From contig NZ_FNTA01000004.1 in NCBI RefSeq assembly GCF_900105055.1, forward strand, positions 6,293,501 to 6,357,500: a DNA stretch of 64,000 nucleotides, in the 5' to 3' direction. This document shows, piece after piece, positions 54,320-63,223 of this stretch. A model generated the notes under the pieces. It did no database searches. It was not told where the DNA came from and was given only the letters and a program-made list of their open reading frames with translations. Within the stretch, counting starts at the first letter, position 1; each line of letters begins with the position of its first letter. Made by a program: the position numbers and the translations under genes. This stretch comes from Amycolatopsis lurida. Its GTDB lineage: Bacteria; Actinomycetota; Actinomycetes; Mycobacteriales; Pseudonocardiaceae.

Positions 54320-54545
54320 CCCTCGGCCCGCACACAGGCACCATCCACGATCGCGCGACTCCAGTCGATGAGGCCCTGGCTGCCGACGAGTTCGTCCAGC
54401 AGCGCGTGATGCAACCGTCGCCACAGCCCGGCTAAACCGCGCCGTCCAGTTCGAGATTCCGCCGCCCGGCACCAACACCCCCAATCCGAACGCCCGTAAG
54501 TTCCTGCTCGACCGGCCGCACCATCCCCTCGCCGTCATCTGGCAG
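54320..54545 (-). pseudogene. IS5-family transposase, N-terminal part (split by IS256)
   Basis: The minus strand encodes 'WRRLHHALLDELVGSQGLID' and 'WSRAIVDGACVRAE', the first catalytic Asp region of IS5-group transposases. Joining it to the fragment ending at 52998 gives '..VRAE.GGSMTGPSPVDRGKPG', the expected continuation. The upstream part is already out of frame, so the gene was probably decayed before or after the IS256 insertion. Confidence 0.65.
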
Positions 54546-54900
54546 TAGGCACATCCACAAACGGTCGCTACGCCCGACGCCCTGTCAGGAAGAACCTTCG
54601 CATGACTCCGCCAGATGCCAACGGACCCAACGACGGAACGGTAGGCGCGGCAAGCCTTGCACGTGGGCACGACTTGAAGATCGCTGGTATTGATCATTCA
54701 GGCTTCAGATCCGCAGCCCGCGGTCGGACGAGCCGTGGTGGCAAGAGGACACGCGGGCGAAGCTGGACGGTCGACCTTGATGGGAGGATCGTCCTTCGCG
54801 CATGTACTACCGGGCAGGTATGGGCACAGAAGCCCTGAGACGACGACCACCGAGACGCTCGCTACCAGGTTCCGCTCTCTTGCTGGCCGCGGCCCGATCT
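54546..54900. other. About 350 bp without a recognised gene
   Basis: Only short frames. It separates the IS remnants from the P450 group. Confidence 0.4.
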
Positions 54901-56099
54901 CTACCAGATCACCGGGGGCCGGTACAGGCCGTAGATGTTCGCGTCGTCCTTGAACGGCAGGTCGTCGACGTTGGCTGCGAGCGAAAGGCTCGGCACCCGG
55001 CGGAACAGGGTGTCGAAGACGATCTGCAGTTCCGTCCGGGCCAGGTTCTGGCCGAGGCACTGGTGCGACCCGAAGCCGAACGCGACGTGGTGACGCGCGC
55101 CGCAGTCGATGTCGAACTCGTCGGGGTTGTCGAACGCCCGCGGGTCGCGGTTGGCGGAGTAGCCCAGGCCAGCACGCCTTCGCCCGCCTTGATGAGGTGC
55201 CCGCCGACCTCGATGTCTTCGACGCACAGCCGCGCGGTGACGTCGCCGATCGTCAAGTACCGCAGCATCTCCTCGACCGCGTCGAGCGTCTTGCCCGGAT
55301 CGGCTTTGATAGCCGCGAGCTGCTCCGGATTCCGCAGGAACGCCACGGTCGACACCGAAATCATGCTCGCCGTCGTCTCGTGCCCGGCCCCGAGTAGCAG
55401 GAACCCGAGCGCGGCCAGCGAGGGACGCCGATAAGTACCCTCCTCGCGCAGCTTCACAATCTGCCGCCCGAGCAGGTCGTCCGGCGGGTTCTTCTCCTTC
55501 TCCGCGATCAGGTGGGCCATGTAGCCCTGCACGGTCTCGGACGCCGCCCACCGGTCCTCCGGGGACGTTCCACAGTTGATCAGCTTCGCGGTGTTCTCCT
55601 GGAAGAAGTCGTGGTCGGCATTGGGAACGCCGAGCATCTCGCAGATCACCAGCGACGGCACCGGCAGCGCCAGCGTCTTCACCAGATCGCCCGGCTTCGG
55701 GCCAGCCAGCAGCGCGTCGACCTGCTGATCAACGATCTCCTGGATCCGCGGCCGCAGCGACTCCATCCGGCGCACGGTAAACTCGCCGAGCACTGCCCTG
55801 CGGGCCGTCCCGTGATCAGGGGCGCCCATGGTGACCATGGTGCGCTCGTCGTCCGGTCGGCGCGCCGCCCCGCCCTTGACCCGTTGCGGGAAGTCAGGGT
55901 GCTGCCGGTCGGCGCTGAACCGGCGGTCGTTCAACACCGTCCGGACGTCCTCGTGCCTGCTGACCAGCCATGCCTGCCCGCCTTCGGGCAGCCGAACCCG
56001 TGAGACCCGTTCTTCTTCGAGGATCTTCTCATACACCGGCGGCGGCGCGAACGGGCACGTGCGGGCCATGGGGAACTCGTGCTTCCTGGCCGTAGCCAT
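54901..56099 (-). pseudogene. Cytochrome P450-A (CYP105-like), single frameshift
   Basis: The ATG at 56099 follows AAAGGAAAG. The first frame gives the N-terminus ('ARTCPFAPPPVYEKILEEER'), the I helix 'LLLGAGHETTASMI' with the oxygen-activating Thr, and the K helix 'EEMLRYL'. Near 55165 one base is missing (TGGGCTAC where TGGGGCTAC is expected). The rest follows in the next frame: 'DPRAFDNPDEFDIDCGARHH', the haem loop 'FGFGSHQCLGQNLAR' with the Cys ligand, and the end '..YGLYRPPVIW'. Corrected length is about 399 residues, normal for class I bacterial P450s. It is related to P450-B at 60.3 kb. Ferredoxin and reductase genes nearby could supply electrons. Confidence 0.85.
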
Positions 56100-56389
56100 G
56101 TCTTTCCTTTCACATTCCCGACAGGGAGTAGAGGCGGGCGAGGGCCGTGCGTGAACGGCCGTTGCCGGGCGGCCCAGCTGTGTTCGGTTCCGCGATGTGG
56201 TGGACCCGCGGAGGATCATCCTCCGGTTTTGAATCCAAACTTGTGTCTCGTGTCGGTCCAGGACCCGCAACGAAAAACGACCGACCCGTAAGATCCGCAA
56301 CTGAAAGAAACCCAGCGAAGTTTCACCGAACTCCTTCAGGCGAATGCTTCCACCGCCTAAATCTGCCGTCTTCATCGGTCCCGCGGCTG
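56100..56389. other. Upstream region of P450-A
   Basis: Contains the ribosome-binding site and presumably the promoter. No gene or clear palindromic operator is recognised. Confidence 0.35.
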
Positions 56390-56530
56390 CCGCGTTCCCA
56401 CGGCGAGTGCGGACGGGCGAAGTACACCGGCAGACCGGTGGCCGTGACATCTTTGTGTAGAGCCATTTCCGCTCCGCGGTCCCACGTCAGCGATCGTTTG
56501 ACCGATGCTGGTGGCTTAACTCCCGCGCGG
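56390..56530 (-). pseudogene. IS30-family transposase fragment
   Basis: The minus strand reads 'ASVKRSLTWDRGAEMALHKD', 'TGLPVYFARPHSPWERGS', the conserved segment around the second Asp of IS30 transposases. The expected continuation 'NEN.N.L.R.Y.PK' is lost, and both ends of the element are absent. Confidence 0.65.
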
Positions 56531-56731
56531 TGGCGGCGATTCTCACGAGTGCGGCACCCCCCGAGCAACGCCAGCCAGCCGGAACAGCTGTGCGTTGTGG
56601 GGCCGGGATGTTCGCCTGCGACTGGGGCCGTTCGGTCTCAGCCGTGTCGCGCGGCATTAGCGAACTGTCTGTCTTGGTCCGGCCCGCACGACTCGTGGCC
56701 GCATCGGCGGCCGGCCTCGGCGGCTGGTGCG

Positions 56732-57543
56732 TCACCGCGGTTGCGGGGCGGATGGTGCGGGCTGGGCGATCGGGTGTGTCAGGATGAACTCGCGGAGCAG
56801 GGCGGCCACCGGGTGCTTGCCTTCCAGCGTGACGCCGTGCCGGACGTGGGGGATGATGTGGAACAGGGCTCCGGGAATTCTCTCGGCTATCGCCCTTCCG
56901 CGTTCGGGGGTGGCGCCCGGGGTCGTCCTCGCCGTAGATCAGCAGGGTCGGCGCGGTGATCTCGGAGAGGCGGCTGGTCACGTCGAAACCGCGGATCGCG
57001 GCTAGTCGGCGGGCGTCTTCCTCCGGGGGGGCGGTGCACCAGGACCGCGAGGGGTCTCGGTGACCAGGTCGGCGGCCGCCTGTCCTTGCTCGGACAGCAC
57101 GAAGTCGAGCATCTTGGCGGTGCGCTGGTCCGGGGGAAGTGCGGTGAGGTCGCCGGCCGCCGATCCGGCGCTCAACCTGACCTGGGCGACGGCCGCACCC
57201 AGGGTGAGTGTCTGCACGACTCCGGGGTCGCTGATCGCGAGCTGGAGTGCGATGGCGCCGCCGAACGAGGTGCCGAACACGTGAGCGCGTTCGTAGCCGA
57301 GTCCACGGATGAGGGCCGCGCAGTCAGCGGCGAGGTCCGCGATGCCGTAGGGCGCCGGGGGGCGGACTCACCGGTGTCGCGTTGGTCGTAGGCGATGGCC
57401 CGGATCCCGGCACCGAGCAGTGGAGCGAACGCCTCGTACTGGGTCCGGCCGCTCTCGCCGCCGTGGATGAGGACCATCGGCTCGCCGGAACCGGTGTCGG
57501 AGTAGGCGATGCTGACGTCGCCGGCGACCACGTGACGAGTCAT
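56732..57543 (-). pseudogene. Alpha/beta-hydrolase with three frameshifts
   Basis: Pieces in successive frames rebuild one enzyme: 'VLIHGGESGRTQYEAFAPLL' (oxyanion HGG), 'GIADLAADCAALIRGLGYER', the nucleophile elbow 'HVFGTSFGGAIALQL' with Ser, 'TSRLSEITAPTLLIYGEDDP' with the likely acid, and 'HIIPHVRHGVTLEGKHPVAA' with the likely His. Frame changes fall near 57360 (C6), 57030 (C7) and 56915 (next to C5), all at C/G homopolymers, so miscalled run lengths could explain all three. Corrected length is about 270 residues. The start overlaps the upstream cupin stop (ATGA). The substrate is unknown. Confidence 0.75.
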
Positions 57544-57955
57544 GCCCGGTCCTGCCGTTCCGCGGTTCGCCGGTCGAGCAGACGTCCCCGGTCGTTGGTG
57601 ACGCCCGGCAGCGGAACGGGACTCTGCGACGGCTGTCCGACCAGTTCAACGATGTAGTGCGTCATCGCGTGGTCCTCGAGGTTGCGGACGCGGTGCGGCG
57701 GGAGCGGGCCGCCGCGACCCACGGTCCTGAACATCACGAAACCCGGTGCTGCTTCCTGCGACAGCGACCACTCGGGGTCACCGAATTCCTGCGCCTGCGC
57801 TCGCCCGGCGTTCGGCCAGAGCGCGAAATAATCGTGGTGGTGCTGGTGGAAGTCGAACATCCCGCCCGGCTCCAGGGGCATCGACCAGACCCGGACCCAG
57901 TCGTTCTCGAAGACGAGCGTGTCACCCGGATTCGGGGGAAGTCGCTGTCCGTCAT
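57540..57955 (-). pseudogene. Small cupin-domain protein with one frameshift
   Basis: The ATG at 57955 lies in one frame ('MTDSDFP') and the rest in another ('NPGDTLVFENDWVRVWSMPL', 'FHQHHHDYFALWPNAG', 'GPLPPHRVRNLEDHAMTHYI'). The switch occurs at the C5 run near 57937. 'HQHHHDY' would bind a metal in the cupin barrel. Corrected length is about 138 residues. It is coupled by ATGA to the hydrolase. Proteins of this type are often small dioxygenase- or isomerase-like enzymes; no specific reaction can be assigned. Confidence 0.65.
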
Positions 57956-58039
57956 GGCTTCTCCTTAGGATCGACGGCGTGTGCAACGGCCTGGGTGCCT
58001 TCATACGCGAACACCCCCAGCCTTGCAGCGACCAGTTGC

Positions 58040-58641
58040 TTAAGGTGTCGCCGGACCGGTGCCCGGGCTCGCGGTGGCCCTGATTCCCGCCAGTACGACG
58101 TCGGCGATCCGCCCCGCTTCGGCGCGACCGAAGGCCAAGTCACCCCGGCTGTGCTGGAGGTGCACTGGTCCGGAAACCAGCTGGGCGAAGAAGAGGGGGT
58201 CGACCGGAGGCAGTTCGCCCCGCTCGGCGGCCCGTGCGAGCGGACGCGGACCATCTCCAGGCGACGGTCGAACACGCCGCGAACCGTCCGGCCGACCTCC
58301 TCGTGTCTGCGGCCCTATACGGCGTGCAGCAGGGCGCGGCCGACGGGAGTCTCCAGTTCACCCGCCAGGGTCAGCAGGAACTCCACGAGGTCGGCGCGCA
58401 GGTCGACGGTGTCGGCGAACGGGACCTGCCGGTCGGCGTGTCGGCTCAGCGCCTCGATGACGAGTTCGTCCCGCTCGGGCCAGTTGCGGTAGATGCTCGT
58501 CTTGTGCACCCCCGCCCGATCGGCCACTTCTTCGTACCTGAACCCCGAGACACCGTCGCGCGCGATCAGTTCGACTGTCGCGGCGAGTATCCGGGCTCGC
58601 ACACGGGCGGTCCGCCCGCCTGGGCGCCTGGCATGGGTCAT
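58040..58641 (-). pseudogene. TetR-family repressor TetR-2, nonsense mutation and frameshift
   Basis: The N-terminal DNA-binding domain is intact and very similar to TetR-1 ('AGVHKTSIYRNWPERDELV'). After 'GRALLHAV' a TAG (near 58317) stands where TetR-1 has CAG. The frame then continues 'HEEVGRTVRGVFDRRLEMVR' until a shift near 58245. 'PVDPLFFAQLVSGPVHLQHS' and 'IADVVLAGIRATAS' follow in another frame. The stop codon is a substitution, so this gene is truly damaged and not merely misread. It is divergent from the FAD monooxygenase, the usual repressor/target layout. Confidence 0.85.
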
Positions 58642-58692
58642 CGATCCCTCTTTGCTGTCGCCCTCCCGGTATCCCGTCTTCGGCTATGTTAG

Positions 58693-58719
58693 CTTAAAGC
58701 TACAAGATGTCGCTTCAAG
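58693..58719. promoter_or_regulatory. 27-bp palindromic TetR operator
   Basis: CTTAAAGCTACA, AGA, TGTCGCTTCAAG: the 12-bp arms match at 10 positions when reversed. It lies between TetR-2 and the FAD monooxygenase, so it could control both. The core GCTACAAGATGTCGC also precedes TetR-1 with one base changed. Confidence 0.65.
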
Positions 58720-58883
58720 CCTCGGGAAGGCGCGAATCCGGCCCAGCCTAAGGCGGTCAGCGCGACCGCACGGGGCCATCTCCGTGGTTTCGCCAGCGGC
58801 ACTACCAGGCAAGCCATACCAGGGCCCACGGGTCGTCGATCCTGCGAACGACCGGCCAGTCCCAACAAGAAAGTAGGACCACC

Positions 58884-59977
58884 ATGCACATCCTCATCTC
58901 CGGCGCCGGTGTGGCCGGGCTCTCGGCCGCGGTCACCCTCGGAGCGCGAGGCCACCGGGTGGAGCTCGTGGAACGCTCTTCGCACCTGCGGGTGAACGGG
59001 TCGCCGATCGACGTCCGCGGCGACGCGATCGCCATCACCGGCGCAATGGGGCTACTGGAACAGATTCGCAGCCGACGGCTGCGGATGTCGGAGCAGGCGG
59101 TCTTCGTCGACTCCGCCGGCGGCGTCGTCGCGGCGCTGCCGGTGGCGGAGACCAGCGACTCCGACGACGATATCGAGATCGCGCGTGAGGACCTCGCGAC
59201 CGTGCTCGCCGGGGCATTGCCCGCGGACGCCACCCTGGTGTTCCAGGATTCCGTGGCCACCCTCACCGACGACGGAACCGGGGTCGACGTTCGCTTCGTT
59301 TCCGGCCGCGCCGAGCGGTTCGACCTGGTGGTCGGCGCCGACGGCCTCCACGGCGCGGTGCGGCGGCTGACCTTCGGGCTCGAAGCGGACTTCGTCAAGC
59401 ACCTCGGTGTGTACGCCGCGATTGCCGATCTCCCCGCGGAGGCCGGCAAGGGCGGACCGAATGCCTACAACTTCCCCGGTCACATGGCCGGCATCATGCG
59501 CTACCGGGACCGCGCGCTCGCGGTGTTCCTGTTCCGCTCCGGCCCGATCGACTACGACTACCACGATCTGGACGCGCAGAAGAAGATCCTCACCGACGCG
59601 TTCGCGGGACACGACGAGTGGCGGATCCCCGAGCTCATTGCGGCGGCGCAGGCAGATCCCGAGTTGTACTTCGACTCGTCGGCCCAGATCCAGCTACCCA
59701 CCTGGCATCGTGGTCGCGTAGTGCTCGTCGGCGACGCCGCACACGCCGCCTCCGGGCTCTCTGGCCGCGACACCTCGCGCTGCTTGGCGCCTCGTTTCTC
59801 GCCCAGGAACTCGACGAGAAGGACCTCGCCGCCGGTTTCCGGCGCTACGAAGCCCGCCAGTGCCCCTACGTGCACACTGCGCAAGCCAGCGTCGTCGGTG
59901 GCGCGGAACTGGTCGTGCCCGCCAGCCGGGAGGACATCGAGGCGCGTAATACCCCGCTTCGCGTGGACACCAACTGA
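58884..59977 (+). pseudogene. FAD-dependent monooxygenase (PHBH/TetX type), one frameshift
   Basis: Begins at ATG with AAGAAAG upstream. 'ILISGAGVAGLSAAVTLGAR' is the FAD-binding Rossmann motif. 'DLVVGADGLHGAVRR' is the DG motif. 'GRVVLVGDAAHAASGLSG' is the GD motif that binds the FAD ribityl. Just after this, near 59770, the frame shifts, and the C-terminus ('LALLGASFLAQELDEKDLAA', 'GFRRYEARQCPYVHTAQASV') is found in another frame, ending at 59977. Corrected length is about 364 residues. Such enzymes hydroxylate aromatic or polyketide substrates or inactivate antibiotics. The gene is divergent from TetR-2 with an operator between them. Confidence 0.82.
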
Positions 59978-60190
59978 CGTTTCGCGAGACTGAGCCGGAG
60001 GACGCCGAAGTCCGCGGCCAGCCGAGTTCCTCGACGCGAGTGGGTGCTTGTCCGGTGTGCCCTCCCTGCGATCGCCCAAGCTGTGGGGCATCGAGCTGAA
60101 CAACGTCGCACACTGCGGTCCGTCAGCCGCCGCGTGATCACGTCGGTGCCAGCAATCTGAGCGGCGCCTCCCGCGCTCCGCCGAAGTATG
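59978..60190. other. Intergenic region between monooxygenase and P450-B
   Basis: No gene recognised. The promoter of the P450-B operon probably overlaps or follows the paired operators at its right end. Confidence 0.35.
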
Positions 60191-60226
60191 ACTACACTGA
60201 TGAGTGTAGTTACATCGGTCGGTGTA
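60191..60226. promoter_or_regulatory. Two adjacent palindromic operators upstream of P450-B
   Basis: ACTACACTGATGAGTGTAGT (60191-60210) is a 7-bp inverted repeat. TACATCGGTCGGTGTA (60211-60226) follows directly. Both contain TACA-N8-TGTA with centres about 18 bp apart, as expected for paired dimer sites on one DNA face. They lie about 100 bp before the P450-B start. Confidence 0.65.
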
Positions 60227-60326
60227 GTCCGGTGGAGAGGATGTTCGCGCGGCCGCAAGGGGCATGAGGATGCCGCCCCGCGCCAGCCGCTGCGGCCTTG
60301 CGAGCTCGAGAGCAAGGGAAGAACAC

Positions 60327-61563
60327 ATGACAGAGATCGCCGAATTCGAGGACCGGACATTCCCGTTCGTGCGGGAATGCCCGTTCTCGCCACCGAAGGA
60401 GTACAAGGAGTTCCGTGAGGCGTCGATCGCGAAGGTGAAGGTGCCCCACGGCGGCTACGCGTGGGCCATCTCGCGGTATGAGGACGTGCGGACCGTGCTG
60501 TCCGACCACCGGTTCAGTTCGGACCGGTCCCACCCGACCTACCCGAACCGAGCTCCGGATAACCCTCCGCCGGCAGCCGGCCCCGGCTTCGCGAAGCCAC
60601 TGATCGCGATGGACGGGCCGGAGCACGCGGCCGCGCGCCGCGCGGTGCTCAGCGAGTTCACCGTCCGCCGGCTCGGGGGCCTGCGTCCGCGCATCCAGGA
60701 AATCGTGGACGAGCGGATCGATGCCATGCTCGCCGCGCCGGGCCCGGTCGACCTGGTGGCCGGGCTCTCCCTGCCGGTGCCGTCGCTGGTGATCAGCGAA
60801 CTGCTGGGCGTGCCGTATGCCGATCACGACTTCTTCCAGCTTCGCGCCGCACAGATGCTGAACCGGGCGCTGCCTGGTGAGCAACGCGGGCGCGCGAACG
60901 CCGAGATCGTTTCGTACCTGCACGAGCTTGTCACGGAAAAGGAGGTGTCCCCCTCGGAGGAGGACCTGCTCGGGAGGCAGATCCGCAAGGCTCGTGCGGA
61001 AGGCGTGTACTCCCACGCCGCCATGGTCAGCCTGGCGTTCCTGTTGCTGATCGCCGGGCATGAGACCACGGCGAACATGATCTCGCTCAGCACTGTCGCG
61101 CTGCTGCGCGAACCGGGAGTGCTGGCGAAGATCAAGGACGATCCCGGCCGGACGCCGTCCGCGGTCGAGGAGCTGCTGCGCTACTTCAGCATCGTCGACC
61201 AGGGCACCGCCCGAGTCGCCCTCGCCGATGTCGAAATCGGTGGCGTCACGATCAGGAAGGGCGACGGCGTGCTCGCCCTCGGCTATGCGGCCAACAGCGA
61301 CCCGGAGGCTTTCGACGACCCGGGCGACCTCGATATCGACCGCGGCACGCGCCGGCAATGTGGCGTTCGGCTACGGGCCGCACCAGTGCCTCGGGCAGAA
61401 CCTCGCCCGGATGGAACTGCAGATCGTCATCGACACCCTGTTCCGCCGGATCCCGGGTCTCGAACTCGCGGTGCAGGAAGAGGAGCTGCGGTTTAAGGAC
61501 GACGCCCTCATCTTCGGGCTGTACGAGCTGCCCGTCCACTGTCGGGAAAGGAAAGCGTCATGA
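60327..61563 (+). pseudogene. Cytochrome P450-B (CYP105-like), single frameshift near the haem loop
   Basis: The ATG at 60327 follows GGGAAG; a GTG-type extension to 60264 has no such signal. Landmarks: 'FVRECPFSPPKEYKEFREAS', I helix 'LLLIAGHETTANMI', K helix 'EELLRYFS', 'EAFDDPGDLDIDRGT'. At about 61345 the frame changes. The haem loop 'FGYGPHQCLGQNLAR' and the end ('KDDALIFGLYELPVHC') continue in the other frame to 61563. Corrected length is about 412 residues. The stop overlaps the ferredoxin start (ATGA), which supports the corrected frame. Confidence 0.85.
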
Positions 61564-61751
61564 AGATTAACGTCGACCGTGGCAGGTGCCTCGGCCTGGG
61601 CGTCTGCGAGTCCCTGGCCCCGGACGTGTTCGAAGTGAACGATGCCGGAGAGCTGGTGCTCAAGGCCAGCACCCTCCCGGAGGACCGGCTGTCCGACATG
61701 GACGCCGCGGTAGAGGGCGGCCCGGACGAGGCGTTGCGCATCGAGCGCTGA
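61560..61751 (+). CDS. P450-linked ferredoxin (3Fe-4S type) lacking its third cysteine
   Basis: A 63-residue protein coupled to P450-B by a 4-bp overlap. The start 'INVDRGRCLGLGVCESLAPD' carries the first two cluster cysteines in the C-x5-C spacing of Streptomyces-type 3Fe-4S ferredoxins, which pass electrons to P450s. The third ligand should lie in 'GCP.EAL' near the C-terminus, but this protein reads 'GGPDEALRIE', with GGC in place of TGC. If real, the cluster would be unstable or altered. Confidence 0.85.
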   Translation: MKINVDRGRCLGLGVCESLAPDVFEVNDAGELVLKASTLPEDRLSDMDAAVEGGPDEALRIER

Positions 61752-61769
61752 GCGGAAAGGCACAATCTG

Positions 61770-62884
61770 ATGCGCACGAACAATCTTGTCGTGGTGGGAG
61801 CATCGCTCACGGGCCTGCGGAGCGTGGAAGTGGCACGCAAAGCCAGGTTCGAGGGCGCCATCACGCTCGTCGGTGCCGAAGCACACCCGCCCTGCGACCG
61901 TCCACCGTTGTCGAAGGCGTTTCTGGACAGGTCGGCGTCGGGTTCGGTCCCCGTGCCGCCCACCTTGCGGACGGAATCCGCGCTGCGTGACGAACTCGGC
62001 GTACGGCTCGTGCTCGGGAGCCCCGCGACCGCTCTCGACACGAAGGCACGAGAAATCGTCGTCGGTGACCGGCCTCTGCCGTATGACGCGATGGTCATCG
62101 CGACCGGTGCTCGGTCACGGACCTTGCCGGGGACCGAACACCTGGCCGGTGTCCTCACCCTGCGAACTCTCGAAGATGCGACCCCCCATACGCGAGGCGC
62201 TGGAACGCGGAGCGCGGACGGTGGTGATCGGAGCGGGCTTCATCGGCTCCGAAGTCGCTTCGGCCGCACGGAAACGTGGCCTCGACGTGACGGTGATCGA
62301 CGCCACGCCCACACCGCTGGTACGGGCGGTTGGCGAGGCGATGGGCGCTCTCTGCGCTTCGCTGCACCGGCGCAACGGAACGGACCTCCGGTGCGGCACC
62401 GCCGTCAAAGCGATCGAGGGCCCCGGCCGCGTCGAGCAGGTGGTGCTGACCGACGGCACGGTTCTGCCCGCCGACCTGGTGGTGGTCGGCATCGGAGCCG
62501 ATCCCTCGGTCGACTGGCTCGACGGCTCGGGCCTGCGGCTAGAGGACGGCGTCGTATGTGACGAATACCTGCACACGGGGATGGACGGGATCTACGCGGG
62601 CGGTGACGTCGCACAACGCGCTGTACCCGCGATCAGCCAAGACCTACGAGACCGTGCCGTACTTCTGGTCAGACTGGTACGACAGCCGGATCCAGTTCGC
62701 GGGAGTGCCCCAGGCTGACGAACTGCGGATGGTCGACGGTGACTTGGAGCGGGACGGATGGTGCGAGGCTCTCTACCGGGACGGGGATCGGCTCGTCGGG
62801 GCCCTCACCATCAACAGCCAGTCGGTCGTCATGAAGTACCGGCGGCAGATCGTGCAAGGCACGTCATGGCGCGACGCGCTGTAG
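61770..62884 (+). pseudogene. Ferredoxin reductase (FAD/NAD-dependent), two frameshifts and an internal deletion
   Basis: The ATG is preceded by GGAAAGG. 'NLVVVGASLTGLRSVEVARK' binds FAD, and 'DRPPLSKAFL' and 'VIATGARSR' follow. A C6 run near 62185 shifts the frame. The NAD-binding 'VVIGAGFIGSEVASAARKRG' and 'GIYAGGDVA' lie in the second frame. Near 62620 it shifts again to 'TVPYFWSDWYDSRIQF' and the C-terminal domain. The usual stretch between 'GGDVA' and 'VPYFW' (about 30 residues with the W-x-x-A-x-E-Q-G helix) is missing, so even a corrected gene would lack part of the FAD site. Role: NAD(P)H to ferredoxin electron transfer for the P450s. Confidence 0.82.
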
Positions 62885-63223
62885 TTCGCCGCCCATCACC
62901 GCCTGACCGCACTGGCCTGATCCCTCCAGCTCGACGGTCGGCCGGTCAAGGCGCGAATGCTGTTTCGCGCGGCCCGTGCCGCGCCGGTGATCAGCGTTCC
63001 AGTAGCGCTGCCATGGACAAAAGGCCCGCGACAGCGGGATGACCGTCCCAGCGGCAACGAAGGCAGCTCCGGTGATCGGGCGCCGCACGTGACGGACCTG
63101 GAGGGCGCACAGTTCCGCGGCGGCCTGTCCGACCTCCGGCGCGGCAGGCACCGCTCGCTGTTCGTGCGAGACCACGCCGCACCGATCATGTTCGACAACG
63201 CCAAACCCGATCAGGAGAGCACC
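62885..63223. other. Intergenic region before the MFS gene
   Basis: About 340 bp with no recognised gene. An AGGAG at 63213-63217 serves the downstream start. Confidence 0.4.
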
